NCBI RefSeq assembly: GCF_040147005.1
Contig: NZ_JAMSHO010000001.1
Location: 2,542,001-2,606,000 of the forward strand
Source of the DNA: Halomonas sp. H10-9-1
GTDB taxonomy: Bacteria > Pseudomonadota > Gammaproteobacteria > Pseudomonadales > Halomonadaceae
Direction of reading: 5' to 3'
Length of the DNA stretch: 64,000 nucleotides
The notes under the pieces were generated by a model that worked only from the letters and a program-made list of their open reading frames with translations, did no database searches and had not been told where the DNA came from. Shown one piece after another: positions 49,081 to 59,878 of this stretch. How positions within the stretch are numbered: position 1 is the first letter of the stretch; each line of letters opens with the position of its first letter. The position numbers and the translations under genes are program-made.

Positions 49081-49653
49081 CTAGAACATGCCGAGCTCGA
49101 GCTTGGCCTCGTCGCTCATCATCTCACGGCTCCAGGGCGGATCGAAGACGATCTCGGTATGCACCTTGCTGACCTGGGGGGCACCGAGGATCTTGTTGCG
49201 TGCATCGGCGGCGATCACGTCGCCCATGCCGCAGCCCGGCGCGGTCAGCGTCATGCGGATGGTGACGATGCGCTCGCCGCTGATCAGCCGCTCGAGGCGA
49301 CAGCCGTAGACCAGCCCCAGGTCGACGATATTGACAGGAATTTCCGGGTCGAAACAGGTGCGCAGCTGGTCCCACACGAACTGCTCGATCTCCTCGTCGG
49401 AGGCATTTTCGGGCAGGGTCGGACGCGGCAGCGCCTCGAGGCCCAGGGCATCGAGGTTCGCCCCCTCGATCAGGTAGAGGCGCCCCTCGTAGCCGACACT
49501 GACCGTACTGCCCTTGGCCTGCATCACGCTGACCACGCTGTCCTCGGCAAGGGTCACGGTCTTGCCGAAGGGAATGGAGATCACCTCCACGTCGCGCTGC
49601 AGGGGCAGCTCCTGCCCCTTGTGGAGGCTCGCTATCTGCTCGATATCGCTCAT
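49081..49653 (-). CDS. sufT: SufT, MIP18-family Fe-S maturation protein
   Basis: The 190-residue protein combines a short N-terminal extension (about 1-80, 'VISIPFGKTVTLAEDSVVSVMQAKGSTVSVGYEGRLYLIEG') with a MIP18/DUF59 domain: 'EQFVWDQLRTCFDPEIPVNIVDLGLVYGCRLE' and the cysteine loop 'LTAPGCGMGDVIAADARNKI', ending 'VVFDPPWSREMMSDEAKLELGMF'-like. SufT helps move Fe-S clusters to target enzymes. It is the last gene of the sufBCDS-T operon, 52 bases after sufS. Confidence 0.9.
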   Translation of the reverse strand: MSDIEQIASLHKGQELPLQRDVEVISIPFGKTVTLAEDSVVSVMQAKGSTVSVGYEGRLYLIEGANLDALGLEALPRPTLPENASDEEIEQFVWDQLRTCFDPEIPVNIVDLGLVYGCRLERLISGERIVTIRMTLTAPGCGMGDVIAADARNKILGAPQVSKVHTEIVFDPPWSREMMSDEAKLELGMF

Positions 49654-49704
49654 GGCGTTCCTTTTCTGGCGGCTCCCTGGCCGGCCGGGGCTTACCCGAC
49701 GTGG

Positions 49705-50961
49705 TTACCTGACCATGCCGATGACGCGCGTGAGGGCCTCGGCGAAGACGTCGACCTCTTCCAGGGTGTTGTAGGCGGCGAACGATGCCCGGCAGGTGGC
49801 GTCCACGCCGAAGTGAGCGAGCAGCGGCTGGGCACAGTGGTGACCGGTGCGGATCGCCACCCCAAGCTGGTCGATCAACAGCCCGATGTCCTGGGCATGG
49901 GCACCGTCGACCGCGAAGGAGAGCACCCCCGCCTTGTCCGGGGCAGTACCCAGGATGCGCAGGCCATCGATGGTAGAGACTCGCTCGGTGGCGTGGGCCA
50001 GCAGCCGCCCCTCCCAGGCGCCAATGGCGTCGAGGCCCACACCGGCTACCCACTTCAGGGCATCGCCCAGGGCGACCACCTCGGCGATGGCCGGGGTGCC
50101 CGCCTCGAACTTATGGGGGAGCTCGGCGAAGGTGGTACCGGCCTCGAAGGAGACCGTGGCGATCATCTCGCCGCCGCCCTGCCAGGGCGGCATCGCCTCG
50201 AGGAGCTCGGCCCTGCCGTAGAGCACCCCGATCCCGGTGGGGCCATAGACCTTGTGACCGGAGAAGGCGTAGAAGTCGGCATCGATGTCGCGCACGTCCA
50301 CCACCTGGTGCGGCACGGCCTGGGCACCGTCGACCAGGATACGCGCCCCGTGGGCGTGGGCGATGGCCGCCATGGCCTTGACCGGGTTGACGGTACCGAA
50401 GGCATTGGAGACGTGGTTGACCGCCACCAGCCGGGTGCGCTCGGTGAAGAGCGCACGGTAGGCGTCGAGGTCCAGCACGCCGCGCTCGTCCACCGGGATC
50501 ACCTTGATGGTGAAGCCCAACTCGCGGGCCAGCAGCTGCCAGGGCACGATATTGGAATGGTGCTCCAGCCGCGAGATCAGCACCTCGTCGCCGGCCTTGA
50601 GGTTGGACCGCCCCCAGCTGTGGGCCACCAGGTTGATCGCCTCGGTGGTGCCGCGGGTAAAGATGATCTCGCGGGTCTCGGCGGCGTTGAGGAAGCCACG
50701 CACCGTCTCCCGGGTACCCTCGAAAGCGGCGGTGGCCTCGTCGGCCAGGGTGTGCAGGCCGCGGTGGATGTTGGCATTGTAGCCGCCGTAGTAGGCGTCG
50801 AACGCCGCGATCACCTGGCGCGGGGTCTGGCTGGTGGCCGCATTGTCGAGATAGACCAGCGGCCTGCCATGCACCTGGCGGGACAGGATCGGGAAGTCGG
50901 CGCGGACCGCCGCGACGTCCAGGGTCGGGGTCGCGGGGGCGCGAGTGGCCAGGTCAGTCAT
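49705..50961 (-). CDS. sufS: SufS cysteine desulfurase
   Basis: The 418-residue PLP enzyme removes sulfur from cysteine for Fe-S assembly. The PLP lysine is K237 in YAFSGHKVYGPTG, and the catalytic cysteine is C376 in RTGHHCAQPLL, both in type II (SufS) context. 'LEHHSNIVPWQLLA' is also typical. The start is set at 50961 by GGAGGAG and by the end of the sufD gene 53 bases upstream; an earlier in-frame ATG at 51024 overlaps sufD. No SufE or SufU partner is visible in the window. Confidence 0.95.
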   Translation of the reverse strand: MTDLATRAPATPTLDVAAVRADFPILSRQVHGRPLVYLDNAATSQTPRQVIAAFDAYYGGYNANIHRGLHTLADEATAAFEGTRETVRGFLNAAETREIIFTRGTTEAINLVAHSWGRSNLKAGDEVLISRLEHHSNIVPWQLLARELGFTIKVIPVDERGVLDLDAYRALFTERTRLVAVNHVSNAFGTVNPVKAMAAIAHAHGARILVDGAQAVPHQVVDVRDIDADFYAFSGHKVYGPTGIGVLYGRAELLEAMPPWQGGGEMIATVSFEAGTTFAELPHKFEAGTPAIAEVVALGDALKWVAGVGLDAIGAWEGRLLAHATERVSTIDGLRILGTAPDKAGVLSFAVDGAHAQDIGLLIDQLGVAIRTGHHCAQPLLAHFGVDATCRASFAAYNTLEEVDVFAEALTRVIGMVR

Positions 50962-51013
50962 GGCAGGCTCCTCCTCAGGATGGCGTGGTCGCTCATCATC
51001 CTTACTCATCACC

Positions 51014-52371
51014 CTATTCATCACCCAAGGCCACGGCGGCTTCCACCAGCCCGGCCAGGTTGAAGCGCTCGGGCAGCTTGCCGGCCACGGCGAGCTCCAC
51101 GCGCTCGGCGATGGCGTCCAGGCCCACCTGCTCCAGCACCTCTCCGGCGAAGGCCAGGGTCAGCAGCCCGCGGGCGGTCTGGCGATCGATGCCGCGGCTG
51201 CGCAGGGTGTAGATCGCCTCCTCGTCGAGCTGGCCTGTGGTGGTGCCATGCGAGCACTTGACGTCGTCGGCGTAGATCTCGAGCTCGGGCTTGGCATCGA
51301 TCTCGGCGCGGTCGGAGAGCAGCAGGTTGGCGTTGCTCTGGAAGCCCTCGATCTTCTGGCTATCGCGCTTGACCACCACCTTGCCGTTGAACACGCCATG
51401 GGCGCGATCGTCGAGGATGCCCTTGTAGTTCTCGTTGGAGAAAGTATGGGGCGCGTTGTGGTTGGCCAGGGTATGGCTGTCGACATGCTGGCGACCCTGG
51501 CCGTAGAACAAGCCGTAGAAGTCGCAGGTGGCGTTCTCGCCATTGAGTTCACTGATCAGGTCGGTGCGCACCAGGGCACCCCCCAGGTTCAGGTTGAACG
51601 AGGTATAGCGACTGTCGCGGGCCTGCTCGACATGGATGGAGGCCACGTGCAGGTCGGACAGCGGCGCCTCCTGCAACTTGTAGTGGGTGAGGATGGCGTT
51701 GCGCTCGAGGATCACCTCCTCCACCAGGTTGGTGAAGTTGGCGGCACCCTCCTCGCCCACATGGTGCTCGACCAGGGTCGTCTGGCTGCGCCCGCCGGCC
51801 TGCACCAGGATGCGCGGATGGCTCATCACCGGCCGCTCCCCGTTCCTGGACAGGAACTGCAGGATGATCGGCTTCTCCACCACCGTGCCCGGCGCCAGGC
51901 GCAGTACGGCCCCCTCTTCCATGAAGGCGGTATTGAGGGCCGAGAAGGGTGAGAACTCGACCCCGGTGAGACGGCCCAGTGGGCCACCCACCGCCTCGTG
52001 ATTCTCGGCCAGGGCCGCCGAGAGCGGCTGCAGGGAGACGCCTTCCGGCAGGTCATCGAAACGCGACAAGGCCGGGGCGAAGACGCCATCGACGAAGGTC
52101 AGGCGATACGCATCGATGGGCAGGGTCAGGGCCGCCGCGCTGGCCTGGGAGAACTCGGCATCGCCGGCCAGGGCAAAGTCGCCCCGGGCGATGGCGCGCA
52201 CGTCGGTGTATTTCCACGCCTCGTCGCGGCGCGTGGGGAACCCCATCGCCTCGAAGCGAGCCTCACCGGCCTGGCGCCGTGCGGCGATCCAGGTCGGCTC
52301 CTGTCCTCTCGTCTCGAGGCGACCGGCGCGGAACTCGGCCAGACGGTCGAGAAAACGCTGTGTCTCTTCAC

Positions 52372-52375
<4 letters not shown>
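51014..52375 (-). CDS. sufD: SufD, Fe-S scaffold component
   Basis: The 453-residue protein begins MSEETQRFLDRLAEFRAGRLETRGQEPTWIAARRQAGEARFEAMGFPTRRDEAWKYTDVRAIARGDF, the usual SufD N-terminus, then a beta-helix core ('EVILERNAILTHYKLQEAP', 'TCDFYGLFYGQGRQHVDSHTLANHNAPHTFSNENYKGILDDRAHGVFNGKVVV') and a C-terminal helical end with 'ADDVKCSHGTTTGQLDEEAIYTLRSRGI'. The conserved histidine and cysteine of the SufBC2D cluster site are in that last motif. It overlaps sufC by 4 bases (ATGA) and partners with it in the complex. Confidence 0.95.
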
Positions 52376-53124
<749 letters not shown>

Positions 53125-53197
53125 CGTGATTACCTTTTCGGTTCGGGCGGGCCGCCACCGCGGCCCGACACGGTGAATTCATTGCCTGGACGGCGAC

Positions 53198-54640
53198 TCA
53201 GCCCACGGAGCCCTCGAGGGTCACCCTGAGCAGCGCCTCGGCCTCGACGGCAAACTCCATGGGCAGCTCCTGGAAGACATCCTTGCAGAAGCCGTTGACG
53301 ATCATGCTCACCGCATCCTCCTCGGAGATGCCGCGGCTCTGGCAGTAGAACAGCTGGTCCTCGCCGATCTTGGAGGTGGTGGCCTCATGCTCCACGGTGG
53401 CGGTGCTGTTGCCGATCTCCTGGTAGGGAAAGGTGTGAGCGCCGCATTTGTCGCCGATCAGCAGCGAGTCGCACTGGGTGAAGTTGCGCGCCCCCTTGGC
53501 CCGCGGGCCGATCTTCACCAGGCCACGGTAGGACTGGTTGCTGCGGCCGGCGGAGATCCCCTTGGAGATGATGCTGGAGCGACTCCCCTCGCCGATATGG
53601 ATCATCTTGGTGCCGGTATCGGCCTGCTGACGGCCGTTGGTCACCGCCACCGAATAGAACTCGCCCTTGCTGTCGCGGCCACGCAGCATGCAGGAGGGGT
53701 ACTTCCAGGTGATGGCGGAGCCGGTCTCGACCTGGGTCCAGCTGATCCGCGAGCGGTCGCCGCGGCAGTCGCCGCGCTTGGTGACGAAGTTGTAGATGCC
53801 GCCCTTGCCATCCTCGTCGCCGGGATACCAGTTCTGCACGGTGGAGTACTTGATGTAGGAGTCGTCCAGCGCCACCAGCTCGACCACCGCGGCATGCAGC
53901 TGGTTCTCGTCACGCATCGGCGCCGTGCAACCCTCCAGGTAGGAGACCTGGGCACCCTCCTCGCAGATGATCAGGGTGCGCTCGAACTGGCCGGTATTCT
54001 CGGCGTTGATGCGGAAATAGGTGGAGAGCTCCATGGGGCAGGTCACGCCCTTGGGCACGAAGACGAACGACCCATCGGTAAACACCGCGGAATTGAGGGC
54101 CGCGAAGTAGTTGTCGGTCTGGGGAACCACGCTGCCCAGGTACTGCTTGACCAGCTCCGGGTGCTCCCTCACCGCCTCGGAGATGGAGCAGAAGATCACA
54201 CCGGCTTCGCCGAGTTTCTCCTTGAAAGTGGTCGCCACCGAGACGGAGTCGAACACCGCGTCCACCGCCACGCCGGCCAGGGCGGCCCGCTCATGCAACG
54301 GGATACCCAGCTTCTCGTAGGTCTCGAGCAGCTTGGGGTCGACCTCGTCGAGGCTCTGGGGGCGATCCTCGGGGCGCTTGGGGGCACTGAAGTAGGAGAT
54401 CGACTGGTAGTCGATGGGAGGATAGTCGAGATGCGCCCAGGAGGGCGGCGTCATCTTCAGCCAGGCACGGTAGGCCTTGAGGCGCCACTCGAGCATCCAC
54501 TCCGGCTCGCCCTTCTTGTTCGAGATGAAGGCGATAGTGTCCTCGTCGAGGCCGGGCGGCAACGTGTCGCTCTCGATGTCGGTCACGAAGCCTTCCTTGT
54601 AGTCGCGACGGACCAGCTGTTCCATTTCCTGACTTGCCAT
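53198..54640 (-). CDS. sufB: SufB, Fe-S scaffold component
   Basis: The 480-residue protein [61 protein letters not shown] is SufB. It carries '[59 protein letters not shown]' and the conserved '[23 protein letters not shown]' with the cluster-site cysteine and '[23 protein letters not shown]'-type end. It builds new clusters together with SufC and SufD. It is the first structural gene of the operon, behind the Rrf2 regulator (72 bases). Confidence 0.95.
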   Translation of the reverse strand: MASQEMEQLVRRDYKEGFVTDIESDTLPPGLDEDTIAFISNKKGEPEWMLEWRLKAYRAWLKMTPPSWAHLDYPPIDYQSISYFSAPKRPEDRPQSLDEVDPKLLETYEKLGIPLHERAALAGVAVDAVFDSVSVATTFKEKLGEAGVIFCSISEAVREHPELVKQYLGSVVPQTDNYFAALNSAVFTDGSFVFVPKGVTCPMELSTYFRINAENTGQFERTLIICEEGAQVSYLEGCTAPMRDENQLHAAVVELVALDDSYIKYSTVQNWYPGDEDGKGGIYNFVTKRGDCRGDRSRISWTQVETGSAITWKYPSCMLRGRDSKGEFYSVAVTNGRQQADTGTKMIHIGEGSRSSIISKGISAGRSNQSYRGLVKIGPRAKGARNFTQCDSLLIGDKCGAHTFPYQEIGNSTATVEHEATTSKIGEDQLFYCQSRGISEEDAVSMIVNGFCKDVFQELPMEFAVEAEALLRVTLEGSVG

Positions 54641-54712
54641 GATCTCTCCCCTCCCGGGCGGTTGGGCCGGCGAGACAGGCTCGCCGATTGAATCCGATGA
54701 AACTTGAGTGGC

Positions 54713-55177
54713 TCAGGCCGTGTCGGCGGCCAGGCTCACGCTCTGGATGGGCAGCTGGACCGGCAGCTTGATCGGCACGGTACTGGCCAGATGGGCCAGG
54801 GTCACACTACCGAGCAGGGCGCGCACACCCAGCGAAACACGCTGCCAGTTATCGGCCACCCCACAGGTGGCGGCCAGATCGCAGTCGCCTTCGGCGTGAC
54901 TACATTCGGTCATCGCCACCGGCCCCTCGATGGCGGTGATGATGTCGATGGCGGTGATCTCGAAGGCGGGCCGCGCCAGGGAGTACCCCCCCTGGGCACC
55001 ACGGCGTGACTCCAGCAGCCCCGCCTTGACCAGCATCTTCAACGTCTTGCTGACGGTGGGATGCGGGAGTTGTACGGCCTCGGCGAGCTCGGCTGCCGCC
55101 TGGGGCTGCTCGGGATGACGCGCGATCTGGGCCATCACCACGGCGGCGTAGTCGGTCAGCCGCGAGAGCTTGAGCAT
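54713..55177 (-). CDS. Rrf2-family regulator of the SUF operon
   Basis: The 154-residue protein MLKLSRLTDYAAVVMAQIARHPEQPQAAAELAEAVQLPHPTVSKTLKMLVKAGLLESRRGAQGGYSLARP is an Rrf2/IscR-type winged helix. Three cysteines at 92, 99 and 105 (TECSHAEGDCDLAATC) match the Fe-S ligands of IscR, so it probably senses cluster status and represses the operon when clusters are plentiful. The start follows GGAGG; longer in-frame starts are non-coding. An inverted repeat over the promoter at 55229-55243 is its likely site, i.e. autoregulation. Confidence 0.9.
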   Translation of the reverse strand: MLKLSRLTDYAAVVMAQIARHPEQPQAAAELAEAVQLPHPTVSKTLKMLVKAGLLESRRGAQGGYSLARPAFEITAIDIITAIEGPVAMTECSHAEGDCDLAATCGVADNWQRVSLGVRALLGSVTLAHLASTVPIKLPVQLPIQSVSLAADTA

Positions 55178-55228
55178 GACGAGCCTCCTGAGGACGAGCG
55201 GCCCGGCGAAATGCCGTGCCTCAATTGC

Positions 55229-55262
55229 GGACCATTTTAGTCCTATATGAATTCGATGTGAA
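55229..55262 (-). promoter_or_regulatory. SUF operon promoter with overlapping Rrf2 operator
   Basis: On the minus strand TTCACA (55262-55257), a 17-base spacer and TAAAAT (55239-55234) form a good sigma-70 promoter. The -10 lies inside GGACTAAAATGGTCC (55229-55243), preceded by TATA, close to an IscR/Rrf2 type 1 site. Start codon of the regulator is 51 bases downstream. Confidence 0.6.
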
Positions 55263-55393
55263 GCCCGCGGCATGCTTTCCGTGCCGAAGTGGAGAGTTGG
55301 CGACACGATGGACGCAATTAGCACTAACAACGACTATCATTACCATTTGCATCAACTAGCGGAAGGCCGTATCCCGAGGCTCGCCCTCGTCTC

Positions 55394-55735
55394 TCACGCC
55401 TTCTTTACGAACGCAGACTTCAGCTTCATGGGACCGACACCCTCGACCTTGCAGTCGATATCGTGGTCACCCTCCACCAGGCGGATGCCCTTCACCTTGG
55501 TGCCCACCTTCACCACCAGGGAGGTGCCCTTGACCTTGAGGTCCTTGATCACGGTCACGGTGTCGCCGTCGGCCAGCAGGTTGCCGTTGGCATCGCGTAC
55601 CTGAAGCGTGTCGTCATCGCTCCCGACGCCGGCATCCCCTGACCACTCGTGGCCGCACTCGGGGCAGACATACTGGATACCGTCCTCATAGGTATAGGGG
55701 GAGGCACAGGCGGGACAGACGGGAAGATCGCTCAT
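55394..55735 (-). CDS. Zinc-ribbon protein YjdM (PhnA family)
   Basis: The 113-residue protein has a four-cysteine zinc ribbon ([25 protein letters not shown], residues 7-31) and a C-terminal SH3-like barrel '[68 protein letters not shown]', the standard YjdM/PhnA layout. The name PhnA is historical; phosphonate activity is not implied. It stands alone. The start is the ATG at 55735 with CAGGAG. Confidence 0.9.
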   Translation of the reverse strand: MSDLPVCPACASPYTYEDGIQYVCPECGHEWSGDAGVGSDDDTLQVRDANGNLLADGDTVTVIKDLKVKGTSLVVKVGTKVKGIRLVEGDHDIDCKVEGVGPMKLKSAFVKKA

Positions 55736-55866
55736 GACGGGCTCCTGACGAGATAGCGGAAAGCCGCCAAGCGTACACCGCGCCGCGCCGGGTCTCCAGC
55801 CGACACATGACGGGTGCGGCCCGGCCTGGCAGGATTGACGCTCCCCATCGGTGAAAAGGAAACAGC

Positions 55867-56775
55867 ATGCAGGAGGGCCCGACCACGGTTTTCGGCGGCA
55901 CCGGCTTCCTCGGCCGCGCCATCGTGCGCGAGCTGGTGGAGGCGGGCCGGCCGGTGCGCATCGCCGCGCGCCACCCGAGGCTTCCCGAGTGGCTGGAGCC
56001 CGGCGATCACGTCGAGGCGGTGGCATGCGACCTCCGCGACGAATCCCAGGTGGCCACCGCCCTCGCGGGCAGCGCGGCGGCGATCAATGCGGTGAGCCTC
56101 TATGTGGAGCGCCGGCGTTCGGGCCTGACCTTCGAGGCGATCCATGTGGCGGGGGCCGGGCGGCTGGCGAGGCTCGCCCGTGACGCCGGCCTCGAACGGC
56201 TGGTGCACGTTTCCGGTATCGGGGCCAGCAGCGACTCCCCTTCCGCCTACGTGCGTGCCCGCGCCAGCGGCGAGGAGGCCGTGATCGAGGCCATGCCGAA
56301 GGCGATCCTGCTGCGCCCAGGAGTGCTGTTTGGCCCCGATGACGCCCTGCTGGCCGGCCTGGTCCGGCTGGTGCGCCTCCCGCTGGTGCCGCTGTTCGGC
56401 CGCGGCACGACCCGCCTGCAGCCGGTCCATGTGGACGACGTGGCCCGCGCGGCGGTACGCCTGACGGCCTCGCGGCCCGTCGCGCGCCGACTGTTCGAGC
56501 TGGGAGGTCCCGAGGTGCTCAGCTACCGCCAACTGGTCGAGCGAGTCGCGGCGCAGCTCGAGCGTCGCCCACGACTACTGCCGCTACCCTTTCTCGCCTG
56601 GCACCTCGTCGCCGCCCTGCTCGCCCCGCTGCCGTCGCCGCCGCTCACTCGCGACCAGGTGTGGCTGATGCAGCGCGACAACCTGGCCGATCCGGACGCC
56701 GGCAGCTTCGCCGACCTCGGCATCGTGCCCCGCACCCTGCACGACAGCCTGCCGCGCTGCCTTGGGGGTGGCTAG
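55867..56775 (+). CDS. NAD(P)-binding epimerase-like protein (NDUFA9-type)
   Basis: The 302-residue protein starts [37 protein letters not shown], with the GGTGFLG dinucleotide-binding loop. '[52 protein letters not shown]' is typical of the atypical short-chain dehydrogenase group related to the complex I subunit NDUFA9, where the active-site YxxxK is degenerate (Y-VRAR-here). The C-terminal '[29 protein letters not shown]' also fits. The substrate is unknown. It may help quinone-related metabolism by analogy. Confidence 0.8.
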   Translation: MQEGPTTVFGGTGFLGRAIVRELVEAGRPVRIAARHPRLPEWLEPGDHVEAVACDLRDESQVATALAGSAAAINAVSLYVERRRSGLTFEAIHVAGAGRLARLARDAGLERLVHVSGIGASSDSPSAYVRARASGEEAVIEAMPKAILLRPGVLFGPDDALLAGLVRLVRLPLVPLFGRGTTRLQPVHVDDVARAAVRLTASRPVARRLFELGGPEVLSYRQLVERVAAQLERRPRLLPLPFLAWHLVAALLAPLPSPPLTRDQVWLMQRDNLADPDAGSFADLGIVPRTLHDSLPRCLGGG

Positions 56776-56796
56776 GCCAGGCGCGCCGGAACGGCG

Positions 56797-57330
56797 TCAG
56801 TCGCCCAGTGCCGCCAGGCGATCCGCCTGGACCACCTCGATCCAGTAGCCGTCGACGTCCTTCACGAAGACCACGTTCTTCATCTTACCCTGGTCGGAGC
56901 GCTTGACGAACTCGACATCGTTGGCGTCGAACCACGCCTCGGCGGCCTCGAGGTCCGGGACGCTGAAGCAGATGTGGCCGAAGCCCTGAGGCTCGGCATT
57001 GCCATCGTGATAGATGCGCCCCTCCTGGTTCTCGGTGCCCCAGTTGTGGGTCAACTCCAGCAGGCCACGCTGGCTAAAGGTCCAGACGGTACGCTCGCCG
57101 CTCTCCTCCGGTACCGCCTCGCCGGCCTCCGGACGGGCCAGGAAGTAGAGCGAGAATTGCATCTCCTCGAAGTCGAGGCGACGCATGACGCGCATGCCGA
57201 ACACCCGAGTGTAGAAAGCGAGCGCCTTCTCGGGGTCCTTGACCCTGAGCATGGTGTGGTTGAGGCGGAAGCCATCGGAGTCGGAGGTGGGGGCCTTTAC
57301 TCCGGGGTATTGTTCACCGGTGAAACTCAT
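56797..57330 (-). CDS. gloA: Lactoylglutathione lyase (glyoxalase I)
   Basis: The 177-residue enzyme converts the methylglyoxal-glutathione adduct to lactoylglutathione. It has the long GloA form: 'FRLNHTMLRVKDPEKALAFYTRVFGMRVMRRLDFEEMQFSLYFLA' with H25 as a metal ligand, 'GLLELTHNWGTE' with E ligand, 'GFGHICFSVPDLEAA' with H ligand and 'DVDGYWIEVVQ' with the final E. All four ligands are present. The start at 57330 follows AAGGAG. It is convergent with the epimerase-like gene. Confidence 0.95.
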   Translation of the reverse strand: MSFTGEQYPGVKAPTSDSDGFRLNHTMLRVKDPEKALAFYTRVFGMRVMRRLDFEEMQFSLYFLARPEAGEAVPEESGERTVWTFSQRGLLELTHNWGTENQEGRIYHDGNAEPQGFGHICFSVPDLEAAEAWFDANDVEFVKRSDQGKMKNVVFVKDVDGYWIEVVQADRLAALGD

Positions 57331-57421
57331 GGGATCTCCTTGCCGTGTAGCTCGAAATCGTGCTGCCAATAGGAAGCATTCTGCGAAAAGGCGCCTCCGG
57401 CCTCGGCCGGGGGCGAAGGGG

Positions 57422-59005
57422 TCAGACAGCGCCGCGCTGCATCAGTTCCCCGATATACTCCGCCTGACGGATCGCCAGGGAGACAATAGTCAGGGTGGGG
57501 TTCTCCGCCGCCGAGGTGGTGAACTGACTGCCGTCCGATATGAACAGATTGGGGATCTCGTGAGCCTGTCCGAACCCGTTGCAGACGCCGTCCTCGGGGC
57601 GCTCGCTCATCCGGCAGGTGCCCAGGTTATGGGTCGAGGGGTAAGGTGGCACCTCGTAGATGTCCCGAGCCCCCACCGAGCGGTATAGCTCGGCCCCCTG
57701 GCGGTAGCCGTGCTCGCGCATGGCGATATCGTTGGGATGATCGTCGTAGTGGACATTGGCCACGGGCAACCCGTAGCGGTCGGTGACGTCAGGGTTTAGG
57801 GTCACGCGGTTGCTCTCCTGAGGCAGGTCTTCACCCACCAGCCACATGCCGGCCATGTTCTCGTACTGGTCGAGCGCGCCGGTGAAGCGCGGTCCCCAGG
57901 CACCGGGGTCGAAGAAGGCCGCCATAAACGGAAGACCCAGCGACAGTGTTTCCATTTCGTAGCCGCCCACGAATCCCCGCTCAGGATCGTGTCGTGACTC
58001 ATCGGCGATGATGCCGGCCATGGTGGTACCGCGATACATGTGCACGGGCTCGTCGAAGGTGGCGTATACCGAGCCAGTCATGTGGCGCATGTAGTTGCGT
58101 CCCACCTGGCCGGAGCCGTTGGCAAGTCCCTCGGGGAACATCGTGCTCGCCGAGTTGAGCAGCAGGCGCGGCGTTTCGATGGAGTTGCCGGCCACTGCCA
58201 CCAACCGCGCCTTCTGCCGCTGCTCGTTGCCGTCGGCATCGAAGTAGACCACCGCCGTGACCTTGCCACTATCATCGTGCTCGATGCGTGCCACATGGGA
58301 CTCGGGACGAAGCTCCAGGTGGCCGGTCGCAATCCCTTCTGGCAGTTCGGTATAGAGAGTCGACCACTTGGCGCCGGTTTTGCAGCCCTGGAAACAGAAG
58401 CCCCGCTGTTGGCAGGCAGCACGTCCATCGCGGGGCGCGCTGTTGATGGCCATGTGCCCGGTGTTGCATGAGTAGCCTAGGTTCTTCGCTCCGTTGTACA
58501 TCACCTTGAAGTTGTTGTTGCCAGGCAGCCCCTTGTTGTCGTTAGTGCGGGTCACCCCCATGCGCTGTTCAGCACGGTCATAATAGGATGCCAGGTCGTC
58601 ATAGGTGAGTGGCCAGTCGAGCAGGTTGGCCCCCGCGACGTCCCCATAGGTCGAGAGAGCCGCAAATTCATGAGGCTGGAAGCGAAGGCTCGCTCCTGCC
58701 CAGTGAACCGTGGTCCCACCTACTGCCTTGACAATCCAGGCCGGCAGGTTCGGAAAGTCCTTGGCGAGTCGCCAACTGCCGGAAGTGGTGCGGGTGTCGA
58801 GCCAAGCAAGCTGCGCAAAAGAGGCCCACTCATCGGCAAGGAAGTCCGCGGTGGTGTGCAGCGCACCGGCTTCCAGCACCACCACATCGATACCCTGCTG
58901 AGCAAGTTCGTTGGCCAGGGTACCGCCCCCGGCCCCAGACCCGATCACGACAACGACGCTGTCATCGTCATGGGCAAAAGTCTTCTGGTTATCGGTCATT
59001 GCCAT
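57422..59005 (-). CDS. GMC-family oxidoreductase (gluconate 2-dehydrogenase-type large subunit)
   Basis: The 527-residue flavoprotein has the FAD-binding motif VVVIGSGAGGGTLANELAQQGIDVVVLEAG (about 18-48), 'VGGTTVHWAGASLRFQP' and the C-terminal 'TCRMSERPEDGVCNGFGQAHEIPNLFISDGSQFTTSAAENPTLTIVSLAIRQAEYI' of GMC dehydrogenases. It has no signal peptide of its own. It follows the small subunit gene (59048) by 42 bases and so probably travels with it through the Tat system. A cytochrome c subunit, usual third partner, is not next to it. Confidence 0.85.
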   Translation of the reverse strand: MAMTDNQKTFAHDDDSVVVVIGSGAGGGTLANELAQQGIDVVVLEAGALHTTADFLADEWASFAQLAWLDTRTTSGSWRLAKDFPNLPAWIVKAVGGTTVHWAGASLRFQPHEFAALSTYGDVAGANLLDWPLTYDDLASYYDRAEQRMGVTRTNDNKGLPGNNNFKVMYNGAKNLGYSCNTGHMAINSAPRDGRAACQQRGFCFQGCKTGAKWSTLYTELPEGIATGHLELRPESHVARIEHDDSGKVTAVVYFDADGNEQRQKARLVAVAGNSIETPRLLLNSASTMFPEGLANGSGQVGRNYMRHMTGSVYATFDEPVHMYRGTTMAGIIADESRHDPERGFVGGYEMETLSLGLPFMAAFFDPGAWGPRFTGALDQYENMAGMWLVGEDLPQESNRVTLNPDVTDRYGLPVANVHYDDHPNDIAMREHGYRQGAELYRSVGARDIYEVPPYPSTHNLGTCRMSERPEDGVCNGFGQAHEIPNLFISDGSQFTTSAAENPTLTIVSLAIRQAEYIGELMQRGAV

Positions 59006-59047
59006 CTTGGCGCCTCCACATACGATATGTTGTTGTTCTGGTCCGCG

Positions 59048-59617
59048 TCAGGCCGTCGGTTCCTCGAATGGCAGATAGCCACCCTGGGGCTGGGGAGGAT
59101 CGGGCAGCCAGTTGAGGTCATTGAACCCCTTGGTCAGATAACCGCCGTCGCCCTCGGCCCCTTGATAACCGAAGTGGGCGAAAGCCAGGGGGTTGTCGTA
59201 AAGTGAAACAACGGCATCGCCACGGATGGTTTCGAAGAAGGGCGTGCCGGCCAAGGGAGCCAAATGCTCGAGTCGTGCGGCATCATTCAGCGCGAGCCAG
59301 TCTCCGCCGGCAGACCGGTCGAGCTCGACGATGCCATCGTGGAGGATGCCAAGCATGGCACCCTTGGCCGACTTGCGATCGAGACTCTTCACCACGTGGG
59401 CGTAGACAGCATCTTCAAGACCCGGATGGGGGAACATCTGCTTGGCGACCCCCAGCAGCACATCACCCTGGCGAGTGCTGAGGGTGTCGAGAGGCATGGC
59501 CCAGCTCCGCGAAGGGGCGAGCAGCGCAATTGGTCCTGCGGTAAAGGCCAGGGTGCCGGCTAGGACTCCTCCGCTTCCCTTGAGGAAGACGCGGCGTGAC
59601 AGGGTGGGTGAACGCAT
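59048..59617 (-). CDS. Gluconate 2-dehydrogenase subunit 3 family protein, Tat-exported
   Basis: The 189-residue protein has a twin-arginine signal (SRRVFLKGSGGVLAGTLAFTAGPIALLAPSRSWA) and then the subunit 3 domain: 'TRQGDVLLGVAKQMFPHPGLEDAVYAHVVKSLDRKSA', 'LAHFGYQGAEGDGGYLTKGFNDLNWLPDPPQP'. It acts as the small, export-guiding partner of the GMC oxidoreductase encoded next. The pair would oxidise a sugar or alcohol in the periplasm. The substrate is unknown. Confidence 0.85.
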   Translation of the reverse strand: MRSPTLSRRVFLKGSGGVLAGTLAFTAGPIALLAPSRSWAMPLDTLSTRQGDVLLGVAKQMFPHPGLEDAVYAHVVKSLDRKSAKGAMLGILHDGIVELDRSAGGDWLALNDAARLEHLAPLAGTPFFETIRGDAVVSLYDNPLAFAHFGYQGAEGDGGYLTKGFNDLNWLPDPPQPQGGYLPFEEPTA

Positions 59618-59878
59618 GGCTGACCTCTCCAGGTTGGGATGCGACGATCACAGGAATCGCGCACCACGCTTTTATTGTCATCGGGTGACCGGCGGAAGCG
59701 GACACCTGAAGTGAGAATAGAGTCAGCAGCACCTCACCAGGTAACAATGGGGTACTACATCGACGATGGTCTAATGCTAAAGGACTACCACAGGCCTCAA
59801 TGTCAGAGTGGGGCCATCTCGGCAGGGTGCCGCTGCGCGGCCCATGCCAGTGAGCGAAATGAATTAAAGAGAAAAATC

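Noticed and set aside
48964..51063. Plus-strand 699-codon frame across sufT, sufS and the upstream gene
   Set aside because: It is antisense to several conserved genes and has no protein family pattern.
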